Source of the DNA: Vicugna pacos | Taxonomy: Eukaryota > Chordata > Mammalia > Artiodactyla > Camelidae | Direction of reading: 5' to 3' | DNA length: 64,000 bases | Assembly: GCF_048564905.1 (NCBI RefSeq) | Contig: NC_132998.1 | Span: 58,352,484 to 58,416,483 of the forward strand | Shown here: piece by piece, positions 46,440-58,100 of the stretch | Position numbering within the stretch: position 1 is the first letter of the stretch | How the letters are laid out: the number at the start of each line of letters is the position of its first letter | Position numbers and translations under genes: made by a program | Notes under the pieces: model-generated | What the model was told of the DNA's origin: nothing | Databases searched by the model: none | The model's input: the letters and a program-made list of their open reading frames with translations, nothing else

Positions 46440-47560
46440 ATCAAACATAAGAAGATGTCTGCTAAGAGAGTTTTCTAATTTTGTTTCAAAAGACGTTTCA
46501 GGCAAGTAGGGTTTGTTTTTCCTGCCCACGAGTGGGATAGAACATGAGATGTCGGGAACTCTTGACAGTTTCCATGCAACCATAAAATGAAGAGCATGGG
46601 AACAAAAAACCAAAATGTTGAGGATGATGAAGCAAAAAACTGGAAAAAGCATGAGTTCTTGTGGGTTTTGTCCAGCAAAAGTCCCACCACGGAAGAACAA
46701 AATTACTCAAGACTTTATTAAGTCAAGAGAGTGAGAAGGAGCCAGAGACCAACTCCTCGACCTCTTTCAGGACTCGTATTTATGGAGAATAAGCAAACAA
46801 AGGATCAGAGTAAATACATCTTAGGCATGTGAAGAGGGGGCTACAAGCATAGCAGAATGTATAAAGTTTAGCAAGTATGTAAATAGGCAAGAGTCATAAA
46901 TTCTTCCAAAGAGGCACAAATGGTTGTTTTAAGCCCTAAGCAATCACAAGAGAGGTTGCGATGTTCCTGTTCCAGGGACTAGATAAAAACAATCAATACT
47001 GAGGAACAGACCACCACAAAGTTTCTTCACAATGATTCAGAGATAATCTAAGCAAGCAAAGCAGCCCAGTTTTTCCGAGCTAAGGGCTAAGTCACAGTGT
47101 TCTGTGAGCGTCAGCAGCTCTACTCTATCCACCTACGCCTTAGATAAGTGAAGCGTGTCTTGCTGGTTAGAGCAAGGGACAATGCATGGTTTTCCATTTG
47201 CAGAAGCAGCCCTCAACCTATGACCTCAAGCTATGCCAACAGGCAAAGCATGTCTCTGCTTTTTACGGCTAGGAGACGGATTGTAACAGTGTTCTGCTAG
47301 TGAAGCAGCTTTAAAGCAACTAAACTTAATTATCAGGGTAGTATTCTGGTCTGTTAATCAAGGCTTGCATTCTTACATGATTTTCACAAAGCGACATATG
47401 AAACTGATTCAATTAACAGAGTGATATATTTAATAGTATTAGAGGTTTGTGCTTTTATAAAGACCACAGAATAATATGTGAAACTTACTCAATTAAACAT
47501 ATCACAGTTTGTTAACCCAAGTTTGTACTCCTACAAGTTCTTGATGTCATTGTTAATATC
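46440..47560 (-). mobile_element. ERV LTR or LTR-containing fossil
   Basis: On the - strand cttaataaagtcttgag (poly(A) signal) is followed by ttccgtggtgggacttttgc, the style of an R-U5 region. The long AT-rich stretch to about 47.56 kb would be U3. Broken or solo; limits approximate. Confidence 0.4.
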
Positions 47561-47639
47561 CGCTCTAGAAACAGTATCTACTCTAGAAATATTTACCTCT
47601 AATATCCCTGTTAAATAAAATAATAAATGTCTGCATTAT

Positions 47640-48300
47640 TCAAGTCTACTGGTCAGATATTTTGTTATTAAAGATATTTGTATCAAAATATGCCCTTACT
47701 TATGTAACTTTAAACCCAAATCTAGAGAACATAGCAAAAGCTATACTAAGAAAAAAATTAATAGGCTAAATGTTTTTATTACAAAAAAAGAGATAAATAC
47801 AGAAATTTACTACTCATTTTATGACATTAGAAAAAGCAATGAAAAGCCAAAAACAGGAGGTTAATAAAAACCAAAGCTGAAATTAAATAGAAAATTGTAA
47901 TTGATAGGTCAAATAAATAAAAAAATATGTTCCTTGAGAAGACCAATAAAGTAGATACATCCAGAAAGAATCTGATAGAAGAAAAAGGCAGCAAAAATAT
48001 ACAAGATAAGGTATGAGAAAGGAAAAATAACCCTGATACAGGGAAGACTAGGATTATAAAAGAACATTACATGCAAATTTATGGAAACAAATTTGAAAAC
48101 CTTGAGGAAATGAACAATTTCCTAGCAAAATATAAATTAACAAAAGTCACCTAAGAAGAAGTAGACTTGAGGGATCTATTATCATGGAGAGGATTGGAAA
48201 GATAAAGATCCACCACCTGAAAAAGAAAAAAGAAAGAAAGAAATGCACTAGGACCAAATGTATTCACTTTCTATCAAACCTTTAAAAAGTATATAATTTC
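47640..48300 (+). mobile_element. old L1 ORF2 fragment
   Basis: ggctaaatgtttttattac, aaagctgaaattaaatag, atccagaaagaatctgatag are sense ORF2 segments. Confidence 0.5.
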
Positions 48301-48429
48301 AGTGTTAATCAAAGATTACAAGTTACATAAATTTCCCCCAACTCACATTGTGAATAAACCTAGTTATAGATCAGGAAATAGATCAATAGAATTCATTACA
48401 CAACAGATTAAAGAAGACAAACCATGTGT

Positions 48430-49065
48430 TCAGCTTTTCACCCTTGAGTATGATGTTAGCTGTGGGTTTGTCATATCCGGCCTTTCTTACGTTGAGGTAC
48501 CTTCCCTCAATGTCTGCTTTCTGTAGAGTTTTTATAGTAAATGGATGTTAAATTTTATCAAAAGTTTTTTCTGCATCTATTGAGATAATCAAATGTATTT
48601 TTTCTTCCTCTAATCATTTCCTCTAAATTCAGCAACAAGACATTGATGTCCACTCTCGCCACTTTTATTCAACACAGTTTTGAAAGTCCTAGCCACAGTA
48701 ATCACAGAAGAAAAAGAAATAAAAGGAATCCAAATTGGAAAGGAAGAAGTAAAAACTGGCACTACCTGCAGATGACATGATACTATACATCGAAAATCCT
48801 AAAGATACCGCCAGAAAACTCTAGAGCTCATCAATAAATTCAGTAAAGTTGCAGGATACAAAATTAATATACAGAATTTATACAATGGAATACTACTCGG
48901 CCATAAAAATGATAAGACAATGCCATTTGCAGCAACATGGATGGCCCTGGAGAATGTCATTCTAAGTGAAGTAAGCCAGAAAGAGAAAGAAAAATACCAT
49001 ATGATATCATTCATATGTGGAATCTATGGAAAAAGAAAACAGAACATAATGCTATTGAACAAGAA
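48430..49065 (+). mobile_element. L1 with 5' inversion
   Basis: 48430-48625 is ORF2 in reverse (gatgttagctgtgggtttgt, ctgcatctattgagataatc), then 48640-49065 continues in sense (ttttgaaagtcctagccaca, gcaggatacaaaattaat, ccatttgcagcaacatggat). The order fits twin priming. Confidence 0.65.
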
Positions 49066-49085
49066 AAATTAAACATGAAATTCTC

Positions 49086-49533
49086 TGTGTTTGCTTGGGC
49101 CTCCTCCCTCCCTCCCTTATGTGCAGTATGCATCTGCACATTAACCAGAGCTCTTCAAAGGTGGGAGTGCCTGCTCAACCAGAAAGATCAATTTTTTTTC
49201 CTTTCTTCTGATGCTATCAACGTTACTTCTTAAGAGAATAGTGATTGTTCCCACCTCTGTAGGGGGTCATGGTGACTTGCTGCTCGCCTTGTCTGTGCTT
49301 ACCTGGACTATGTATCCTTGGTAAACTTTATGTAAAATATCAGTGGGTCATTTTGATATATGAGCCTTTGTCTCAAAAATGTATATGACTGTGCCTCTGA
49401 CTTCTAACTAATAGGTGGAACAATTCTTAGAGCTTTCTGAGAATCTGCTTCCTGGGTTATAATGCTCAGTTTGGCTAAAATAAAATTCCCTCTTTTATTC
49501 TTAACTTAATAGTTAATTGAATTTTCGTTGACA
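49086..49533 (+). mobile_element. ERV-type solo LTR
   Basis: Begins tgtttgcttggg, carries ggttataatgctcag, taaaataaaattccctc and ends ttttcgttgaca. Resembles the shorter fragment near 17.8-18.0 kb. Confidence 0.5.
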
Positions 49534-49749
49534 CGAGGAAACATCAGATGAGCCCAAGTTCAAGGGCCCACTTCAGATAGCTCACTTACCTGTCATTGGA
49601 CATACAGCACCCATAGCTGGGGGGAGCAGGGAAGGGAATTGGGAAAAAGAGCATTTTGTTGGATAACTGCCACTTCCTCTCCTCCCAAATAATGAAGGTT
49701 CTGTCAGCAGAAAGACAAATTGCGTGTTGGTAGGTAACCGTCAAGAGCT

Positions 49750-50125
49750 GATTTGTGTCTCCACTTAAAATGCATGTGTTGGAGTCCTAATCCCCAGGAC
49801 CTCATGTGGCTGCGTTTGGAGATAGAGCCTTTAAAGAGGTGATTAAATTAAATGAGGTCATACAGGTGAACCCTAAGCCAGTGTGAGTGGTGTCCTCATA
49901 AGAAGAGGGGAGTAGGACACAGACACACACAGAGGGAAGACCGGGTGAAGACTTGGGGAGAAGAGGGCCGTCTACAAGCCAGAGAGAGGCCTCGGGAGAA
50001 ACCACTCTGCCGACACCTTGATCTCAAACTTCTAGCCTCCGGAACTGTGAGAATATAAATTTCTACTGTTTAAGCCCCACCCGTCTGTGGTCCTTTGTTC
50101 TGGTGGCCCTAGGACACTGATACAG
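49750..50125 (+). mobile_element. MLT1-type LTR (ERVL-MaLR fossil)
   Basis: Features: atgtgttggagtcctaatcc, tttaaagaggtgatt, aatgaggtcat, cctccggaactgtgag, tttaagccccacc. Ancient solo LTR. Confidence 0.75.
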
Positions 50126-50829
50126 CAACTAAGGCTGTCAGCCTCGGTGCGGCACTGGGTTGGGGAGCGCAGGACTCGGGAGACAGTCAGCCCAGCCGGG
50201 CCCTTCTTCAGCAAGAAGTGGGTACAAAGAACCAGAAGCCGGGGTTGGGGGTGCAGGTGCTTCATGGCTGTTGGAAGCACTTTATTCCCTCTTACTGTTT
50301 GTGTCCTGACCTTGACGTCCATGTCAGAAGCCTCTTGGGAAGAACCTCCCACTTCCATAGGAACCAGCCTGGCTGGTTATTTCTGGAAAGCTGACCACTC
50401 TGTTCAATTTTAGTATATGTGCTTCAGAAGCAAGCACTGACCACTCTGTTCAAATGTCACAATGTCCAGAGTGGGTGTGTTCCCGAGGTCTGTTTGTTGC
50501 TCAGGAGGCCTGTTTCCACCACTTACCAATCCTCCTGGGTGCGCTCTCTACTGGCTGCCTGTTTAGCTCCTGTTGGTTCCTCTCCCGCTCTGACCTCAGC
50601 CACTTTGCTACCTTATGGAAATTCCTCACCATTTCTCCTTTGTTGGATGCCTCCTTTCCTGTTTTCCAGTCCTGCTATCCATCTTTCTCTCATTTCAGCT
50701 TGCATTTTATTAGTTGGTTGCTTGATTGACATTTTATTGGGATTTTAGGAGGGAGGAGAGAGAAATGCTTGGGGTCAGTTTGGCATCTTGGACCAGAGCA
50801 CTCACCACAGAGAAAACTGTTAAGAAATG

Positions 50830-51420
50830 GGAGGATAGGATGAACTATCTACCTGTCTGGTGGTGGATGACAGCCAGCCCCCGTCCTTGTGCCTCCAGGG
50901 CCTACACAAGCCCAGCATGGAATGGCCACGGTGGAAGAAGTGGAGACTATGAATGGGGCCAACAGCATGCGCTTCCTCTCACAAAGCCGGTCCCAAGGTT
51001 CGTTACTGCAGCTGATGAGTGTCCAACCTGTCAGAGGTGGACACTGAGGGCAGGCCCTCGATGTGGTGCCATCCTTCAAGGAGATGGGCTGGAAATTTCA
51101 TGGCAAGTTGATTACATTGGACTTTTTTCCTACTGGAGGGGTCAGCTGTTCACACTTACCACACCAGACACCCACTCAGGATGCGGGTTTGCCTTCCCTG
51201 TCCTCAGTGTCTATGCCGTCACCACCACCATTATCCTGCGGAGCTGGGGCTGTTGAGCTGTTTCTCCCTCTTCTACTGACACTTTCATGGCTGTGGCCAC
51301 CACCATCCCCTTCCACTGGGTGGCCGCGTGGCCTCTTATCTGTTCTTCTCACTGCCTGTCCTGTTCCCATCCGGTCTCTGCTCTCTTCCAGGGACGAACC
51401 CAAGTACAGATGTGCTTGGA
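50830..51420 (+). mobile_element. ERV pol (integrase region) fossil
   Basis: The + strand encodes a segment with CPTCQRW and WQVDYIG followed by a TPDTHSGCGFAFP-like stretch, the layout of the retroviral integrase zinc-binding end and catalytic core start (compare WQVDYIGP...VDTASGL). Broken fragment without visible LTRs. Confidence 0.55.
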
Positions 51421-51949
51421 GGGATCTCCTGACTCTCACTCATGTTGGCTCTGACTACTACTCTCTGGGTTCAGTCAGGTGTGCTGAGCTTGGCTGAACA
51501 GAATAGTAGATGAGAGTCAGCCCATGACAGTCCTGGGTTCCAGAACCTGCAATGGCAGAGACCTGGGATGCTGACCACTCCTAGGCTCCAGGACGGAATA
51601 TTCTTGGCAGGAAGCAGAGAAAAGATGGAGAAGAAATCAGAAGCACTGCCCAGCTTCTGATGAGACCCGACAAGGACCACGACAGTGGGCGTCCCCCTCC
51701 CGCCCCCATCTACACTCCCATTTCCAGCTCCCAATCACTTTCCCACCTATCACCAGAATTAATCTGTACACTACATCTGGAAGTCTAAGAAAACTAAAGG
51801 ACATGTCCAAGATCATGGCCAGTGACCGGCAGACCTGGGACCAAGGTCCCCGTCTGCTGACCCCAGAGCTGGAGCTCTTTTGCCGGCACAGCTGTGACAC
51901 AATCACAAGGAATGATCGGATGCTCAAGAGCTTTTTTAAAATCATCTTT

Positions 51950-54900
51950 AATGTACTTTTAATAATTTTTGCCTCATTTACCAGATAAATCATCTAAATA
52001 AATAGATGCTATACAGTCTCTTACCAATAACTATCAGTACAAAAATAAAACCGTGCTCTGCGTCCACTCTAGCTCTCCCCGCACACACTGTCGGAAAAGG
52101 CATGTGCTTGGAATTGACTCGTGCCCCTAATCCCTCCCAAATACATTCATTTAGTCTGAACAAAGCTCATGCTCATTCTGTGCAAAGGAAGCGTTCTTGT
52201 GCTAAGACCTTGAGGCCAGGCTGGCCAATTATAAAGCAAAAACTACACCACCTGACAAGCGAAGCGCCTTCCCTGGGGCAGGAGCAGAGGAGGAAGGTGG
52301 CTATGGGACCACAATCCTAAGAGCGGTGGTCCTTGTGTGGCCCGGCAGCATTACAAGTGCCGTGCCAGGGTGGAGAACATTCTCCTTGCCCCACCCTGCA
52401 GCAAAAGAAAAGTACCAACCGGTCTCTCTACATTCAAAACAGGTGGGGCTGGGGGAAGGCAAGGCAGGTGGTCCAACTTTTTCAATGTTCCCCCCCAAGT
52501 GAGTACTGGCCTTCTCGGGTGGCGGTGGGGTGGGGTGGGGGGGTCATGTCTGCCTTGCCCCTCTCACCCAAGCCTGCTGAGTCGCTCAGGGCCGGTGGAG
52601 GCCTACAAGGCCACTCTCAACCCCTCATGAGGTCTTGTCCTGGGTCCTGGGCAGGAAGGTCCTAACAGCCTGCAGTCCTTCCCCTAGGGAGTCTCCACCA
52701 CAGCTCCTGAGTCCTGCTCCCAGGGTCAGAGAGCAGGGAGCCCTGTGGGCCCTGAAGGCCTGAGAGGGAGGCAAGAAGTATTCTACTGCAGCAGCCGCCT
52801 AATCCCACAAAAGAGCTGGGCAAACCTGCAAACTGCACAAACATCTCTTCAACGTGAGGAAGGAGGAGGCCCATGTCCCCTGGGGAAGGGGGAGTGTGAC
52901 TTCTATTGGAAGCTGCCAGCCGAGTCCCAAAGCCAGGGCCAACAGCATTCTGATAGAACAAGGCCCCTGCCACTGCCCTCCTCCCCTCTGCTGGGACCCC
53001 CTGTTCTGGGACAGCCCCCAGCTCAGGCTGCCCTTCCCCTCTGCAGGGTTCTTTCCCTGGTCCACCCCCACATACTCCTCTAGACTCAACCCCCTAGGCT
53101 GGGGGTGAGTCAAGTCATCTGGTGGGTGGGGGAGAGCCATCCCCCAATGGAAGCACTGAATTGACCCTGGACAAGGAAGGAATACGGAGGAAGGAGAGAC
53201 AGAGACTCAGGGATCTGGGAGCTTGCCAGCAGGCACCCCAAACAAAAATGGGGGGCAGGCTCTCTTTGGTTTGGGAACTTGGGAAGAAAGGGTCTAGAGA
53301 AAGAACTGCCCTATTTGAGCCTCAGCAAGATTCTACTGACTTCCTCAAGACAGAGTGTGGAGACAGCCCTGGAAGAGGGCAGCAAGGAGACTGGAGTGCC
53401 TGGTCTGAGGGGAGGGAGCCAGCCTTTCTCTTGCTCCCCTGGTGCCCACCCCTAACCTGGCTTTTTCTCTCCTACAGGGCCTGGAGAGGGGAGCGGTCAC
53501 TCCTCATTGCCAGAGAAGCTACTAGGCCACGGGGCACGTTTGTATAGACCAGAAACTGAGTGCCTTCTCCTCTGGCAGACACAGCCTCTTGCCAGGGCGT
53601 GGGGCTTGTCCACACCCTGATGCACCATCCACTACAGCACGACCACAGGAAGACATGGCAGAGGTCCCCCTGACAGGAAAACACGGTTAGCCCCAGCTGC
53701 AGCACTGAGGGTGGATGGAGAGGAGACAGAATGGAAGGAGGAACGGCGTCAGGAATCGAGAGCTGTCCTGAGAAGGTGGTGGGACGCTCCCTCCCTCCCT
53801 GACCACCCACATCTGGGTTGGCTGAGTCAGAAGGGAGGGCAAAAAAAGAGGGAAGAGGGAAGGGCTGTAAAGTCACCTGAGTCAGAGAGAACGGGAGCCC
53901 AGGGATGGAGGGGAGAACAGAGCTCAAGTGCTTCAGAGCTGGTGCTGGTGCACAGCACACCTGCACGGAGGACACTTGCGCACCTGCGGCTGGCCAGGTG
54001 AAACCGCAAGACTACATCCGCATGCCTGGAGCATCGGGGGCCATCCCCTTCCCTCAAACACACACACCGGCTGGACCCTTGCCCTCCACTGACAGCTGCC
54101 AGCACACTGAGTTGGACAGATCCTGTCAGGTGAAGTGCTGAGCAAGGTGCGGTGAGTGAGGGGTGCCCGTGGCAAACTTTTGTGCTGTGGATCACCCCCT
54201 CCATTCACCTGGTCAGTTTCTAAACAGGAGGTTTGCAAGACGCACTGCACACATCTGTGGACATGTGCACGCAGTCATGTGGGCAGTATGCACACACCCA
54301 CGCAGCTGGGTGCGCAAGGGAGCAGTTTTCACAGGTCAGGTGAGGGGGGAGCGCTCAGTGGAAGGAGCTCAGCTGGCAGCCGCCCCCAGGGAAACGGAGA
54401 GATCTTTCTAAAGGGACAGGGTGGCCCACTCCACAATCTCAAAGCCTTCTCCAGCCCCTTAGCTCTCTGACCCAATCACTTTTGGTCAAAGCCAGCCTCC
54501 ATATCCCCCCCACAAAGCTGGAGTGGAAAGTTAAAAATAAAGAGCGCCCCCCCACCCCGCCCAACACACACACACACACACACACACACACATTCACACA
54601 CACACACACATACACACACACATCACACAAGAAAAGGGGAAATCAACCAGAAAGGCTGGGTGGGCTGCTCGAGGGGGAGGGTTCAGTCCTTCCTCCTTTG
54701 TTCTGGGACCAGCCGCTGTCTAGAGAAGAATGGTGACAGAGGTGTTCCTGCCCCCAACCTGCCTTGGAGATGGTACCCCATCTGACAGAGCAGCGCCAGG
54801 CCCCCCCAGGCCCAGCCACGGACACATCTGCAGCCTCTCTGTAAACATCCGCGCAGAGAAAGGGGCGGGGCGGAGGGAGAGTATCGGGATTTCACCCCCT

Positions 54901-55022
54901 TCTCCTATTCAATGTTTCTTTTGTTAAATAAAATAATTATCCCGCCCCTCCCCCTCCCCCTTTCTGGAAGTCCCCACCCCAAGCCCAAAAGAAAACAGTT
55001 TAAGAAGAATAAAAATGGTGAT
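51950..55022 (-). other. probable CBX7 3' UTR
   Basis: About 3 kb of unique GC-rich sequence with no recognised transposon apart from a CA microsatellite, unlike the repeat-dense DNA to its left. Human CBX7 also has a 3' UTR of several kb. ATTAAA-type signals on the - strand (tttaat) lie near 51,949-51,962. The end is an estimate. Confidence 0.4.
54565..54626. repeat. (CA)n microsatellite in CBX7 3' UTR
   Basis: About 60 bp of CA repeats with three interruptions. Confidence 0.9.
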
Positions 55023-55180
55023 TCAGAACTTCCCGCTGCGGTCTCGGAAGAAGCCCTCGGCTGCCTGGGCCTCGCGGAAGGTGACGGTGATGGAGTTGGC
55101 CGTGATATCGGTCACTGTCACTTCACTTGGGGGGAGCGTGGGTGTCCAGGAAGGGGGCCCCTCGGCCAGCTCTGCATCTG
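55023..55180 (-). CDS. CBX7: CBX7 exon 6 (terminal, Pc box)
   Basis: Begins DAELAEGPPSWTP and ends in AAEGFFRDRSGKF with the stop at 55023-55025. The Pc box mediates PRC1 assembly. Confidence 0.93.
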
Positions 55181-58100
55181 CTGCAGCCACGGGACAAAGA
55201 AAGAAAGACGGGGACTGCGTTGGCAACAAGGTGGGGAAGGTGGGAGTGGGCGGCAGCATGTCGACCACCTCCCATCCCACCCCCAACACCAGACCATCTT
55301 CTGAGTCTCCAGCCAGGGCAGGGCTGGTTCAAGGACGGACACACAGGAGGAGGTAGCTACATTTATCTTCCCAGGCTGGACACGAGCTCATCCCGAGCAG
55401 GGCCACAGGAAGAGCTCCGGGCTGGGCGCCAGGGCCCCCACAGACTGCGTGGCCTACAGAGCACCCGGGCCCTCTCTGGGCATGGGGCCAGCTGGGCCTG
55501 ACGACACGAGGGGCCTTTCCTTCTCTGAGGGTCCCTGGGCCTGGCCGCCTTACCCTCCTCTTCGGGGGGCTGCTCAGCAGGCTCCCACTCGCTGGCCGCC
55601 TGCAGGACGTCCGTGGCCGGTGACTCCTGAGGGAAGAGCTCCCGTCGATGGCTGTGACTCTCCAGGTTGGGCCCGCGGGGCGGGAACTTCTTGCGTGAGA
55701 GCCGCAGGTACTTGTGGGCCTTGCGGGGCTTGCGGAGCGGGAAGGGCAAGGTGGGCACCAAGGGGCCCTTGTCCACCAGCTCGGGCGCCCCCGCCTTGAC
55801 CACCCCCTCGGGGCTCCCGCTGCCGAGTGGGCGCGTCAGGGAGAAGCAGAGCTTCTCCTTGCCCTTGGCCTTGTGGGAGCTCCGCAGGTCCATGCTGTAC
55901 AGCCGCTGCGGGGGCAAGCCAGGGCACGGCGGGTCAGCCCTGCCCTCCCACCCACTGCCGCGCCTTTGCTCATGCTGTTCCTCCCACCCGGAGTGCCCTT
56001 CCCCACGTTTCCCAGCTCAAAGCCCGCCACCCCCCCCACCCCCCACCCCCACCTCCCACCGCCTAGAGTGCTGCCCTTGACCAGACCCAGCCCTGGCCCC
56101 ACGGCCTGGCCCAGCGCAGCCCACGCTGCGGCCTTATCTCCCCAGTGCTCTAAGTGGCTCAGGGACAGGACCACAGGGCATACTCCTTTGGTACACAGCA
56201 GAGGAGCACACAAGACTACACACTGAAAACTCACCAACAAAAACCAAATCTGGATTGATGAGGCAGATAAATTAAGGAATTATTCTTCACTATAGGATAG
56301 GAATCTTTGCTTCTACAGGGCCCCCCAAAGCTGAAACAGCCAGCCCGCCAGGGCTATGGTGGTAGGCGCAGGGCTCTGAAATTTCTTGGGGCAAGTCAAC
56401 CAAGGGGTACACATAGCACTGGGTGCACCGTGTCACCCAGCCACAGGGATGGTGCACTGCCAGCCGCCTGCAGATACCCTGGGACCCCTCCAGGGCACTC
56501 CTTGGCTCTGAGCTGCAGTGGCCCTACCAGGGTCCAGCCCTCTGTTGACATCCTGCTCACTCCCGTTAAAATGGGCTGGGAGGCACATTCTTCCACCACT
56601 CAAAGGCTGAAGTTTTGTCATTTGTGGATCTGTCTTATTGACTTTGGGGGAAATTTATACAAATCCAAGAAAGATCCTTGATGCTTGAATGTTGGGAGGG
56701 CCTGGATCACTCTCGGACAGTACCTTCTTCTATGACCTGTCACCAGAGGCCAAGAGCTCCCAGGAAGAGAGTGAGGCCATCAAATGGGACCTGTAAGTCA
56801 AAGTTTTGCCCCATCTCAAGTTGGGAGCAAAGATCTCATGTGCAAACTCCATTCCCCAGTCCCACCTGCTAATGCCCATCACTCAGCAGGGAGTGTGGGT
56901 TGTTACGGTGATGGGAGGAGGGCTGAACCCGGAGGAGATTGCAAAAATACTGCAATGCTAAGAGGGCTTATCCTATATGCAGCTTTATCAACACCCACTC
57001 CTTCAGCCTAGCTCATAGGCTATCATCACAGGACTACTAAACTCTCATACAATTCTGTCCTCCTCTACCTCACCATGGGAAAATTACAGCCAATAACAGA
57101 TCCAGGAGCACCAGGAGTCAGCTCTGGGCTTTAATCCAATTGTGTGACTCTGGGTGAACTACTGGCCTCTCTGAGCCTCGGTTTCTTCATCAGTGAAATG
57201 ATGCAGAAACTGACACAGCCAGCCTCCAAGACAGCTCCAAATACCCACCTCTGGGAATTCACACCCGTGTGGAGTCCCCTCTACACTGAATACTGTGGTG
57301 TGGGACTTTCGAGGTTAAGTCACTTAAGACACTGTGCTTTGTCCTTGCTCTGTGTCTTGGATTGCCCACTCTGGCGGAAGCTAGTGGCCATACTGGGAGG
57401 CCACCCAGTGGCGCCATGGAGAGGTCCAGTGGTGAGGAACCAGGCCTCCTGTCTACATCCAGCACTGATACACTGGGCATGAGTAGCCACACTGGAAACA
57501 GATCACTCAGGCCCTTGTTAAGTCTTCAAGTGAGTGGTTCCCAGAAGACATCATGGCTGTAACCTGAACTAGAATCACTAAGGACCAGCTAAAGCACTCC
57601 CAAATTCCTGACCCACCAAGACTGTGTGATAGTAAATGTTTATTGCTCTAAGTTAGCTCAGTTTATTGCTAAGTCGTTACACAGCAATAGATGACTGATA
57701 CACCTTCCCTGTAGGTTTGGTGTGCAGATGAAGTGTGTTCATTTGTGAAGAGCATGGAGCACAGAGTTTAGCATGGAGAAGATGTCTGACTGATGCTACT
57801 CCCCTTCCCAGGACCAATTCACACCAAATTCTGTGGAATCTGCCCACCGCTAGAAGGCAGGCCCATCTAGTCTGCAAAAGCCTCAGGTGATTTACAATTA
57901 AGAGTGAACAGGAGGCTGGGCATGGTTCACACTGCACGTGGACCAAGAGGCCTTGTTATTTGGCTTTAAATACCTGGGTGAGCCTTATTAAATTAAGGGC
58001 AGGACATAATCTTATCATCCTGATTTTATACATGAAAAAACAAGCTCAGAGGCTTGCCTCCAATCACATAACTACATTACTTGAGGCTCCATCCTCTTTT

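Noticed and set aside
53122-53547. 141-codon frame on the + strand
   Set aside because: Lies antisense in the probable CBX7 3' UTR with no family resemblance.
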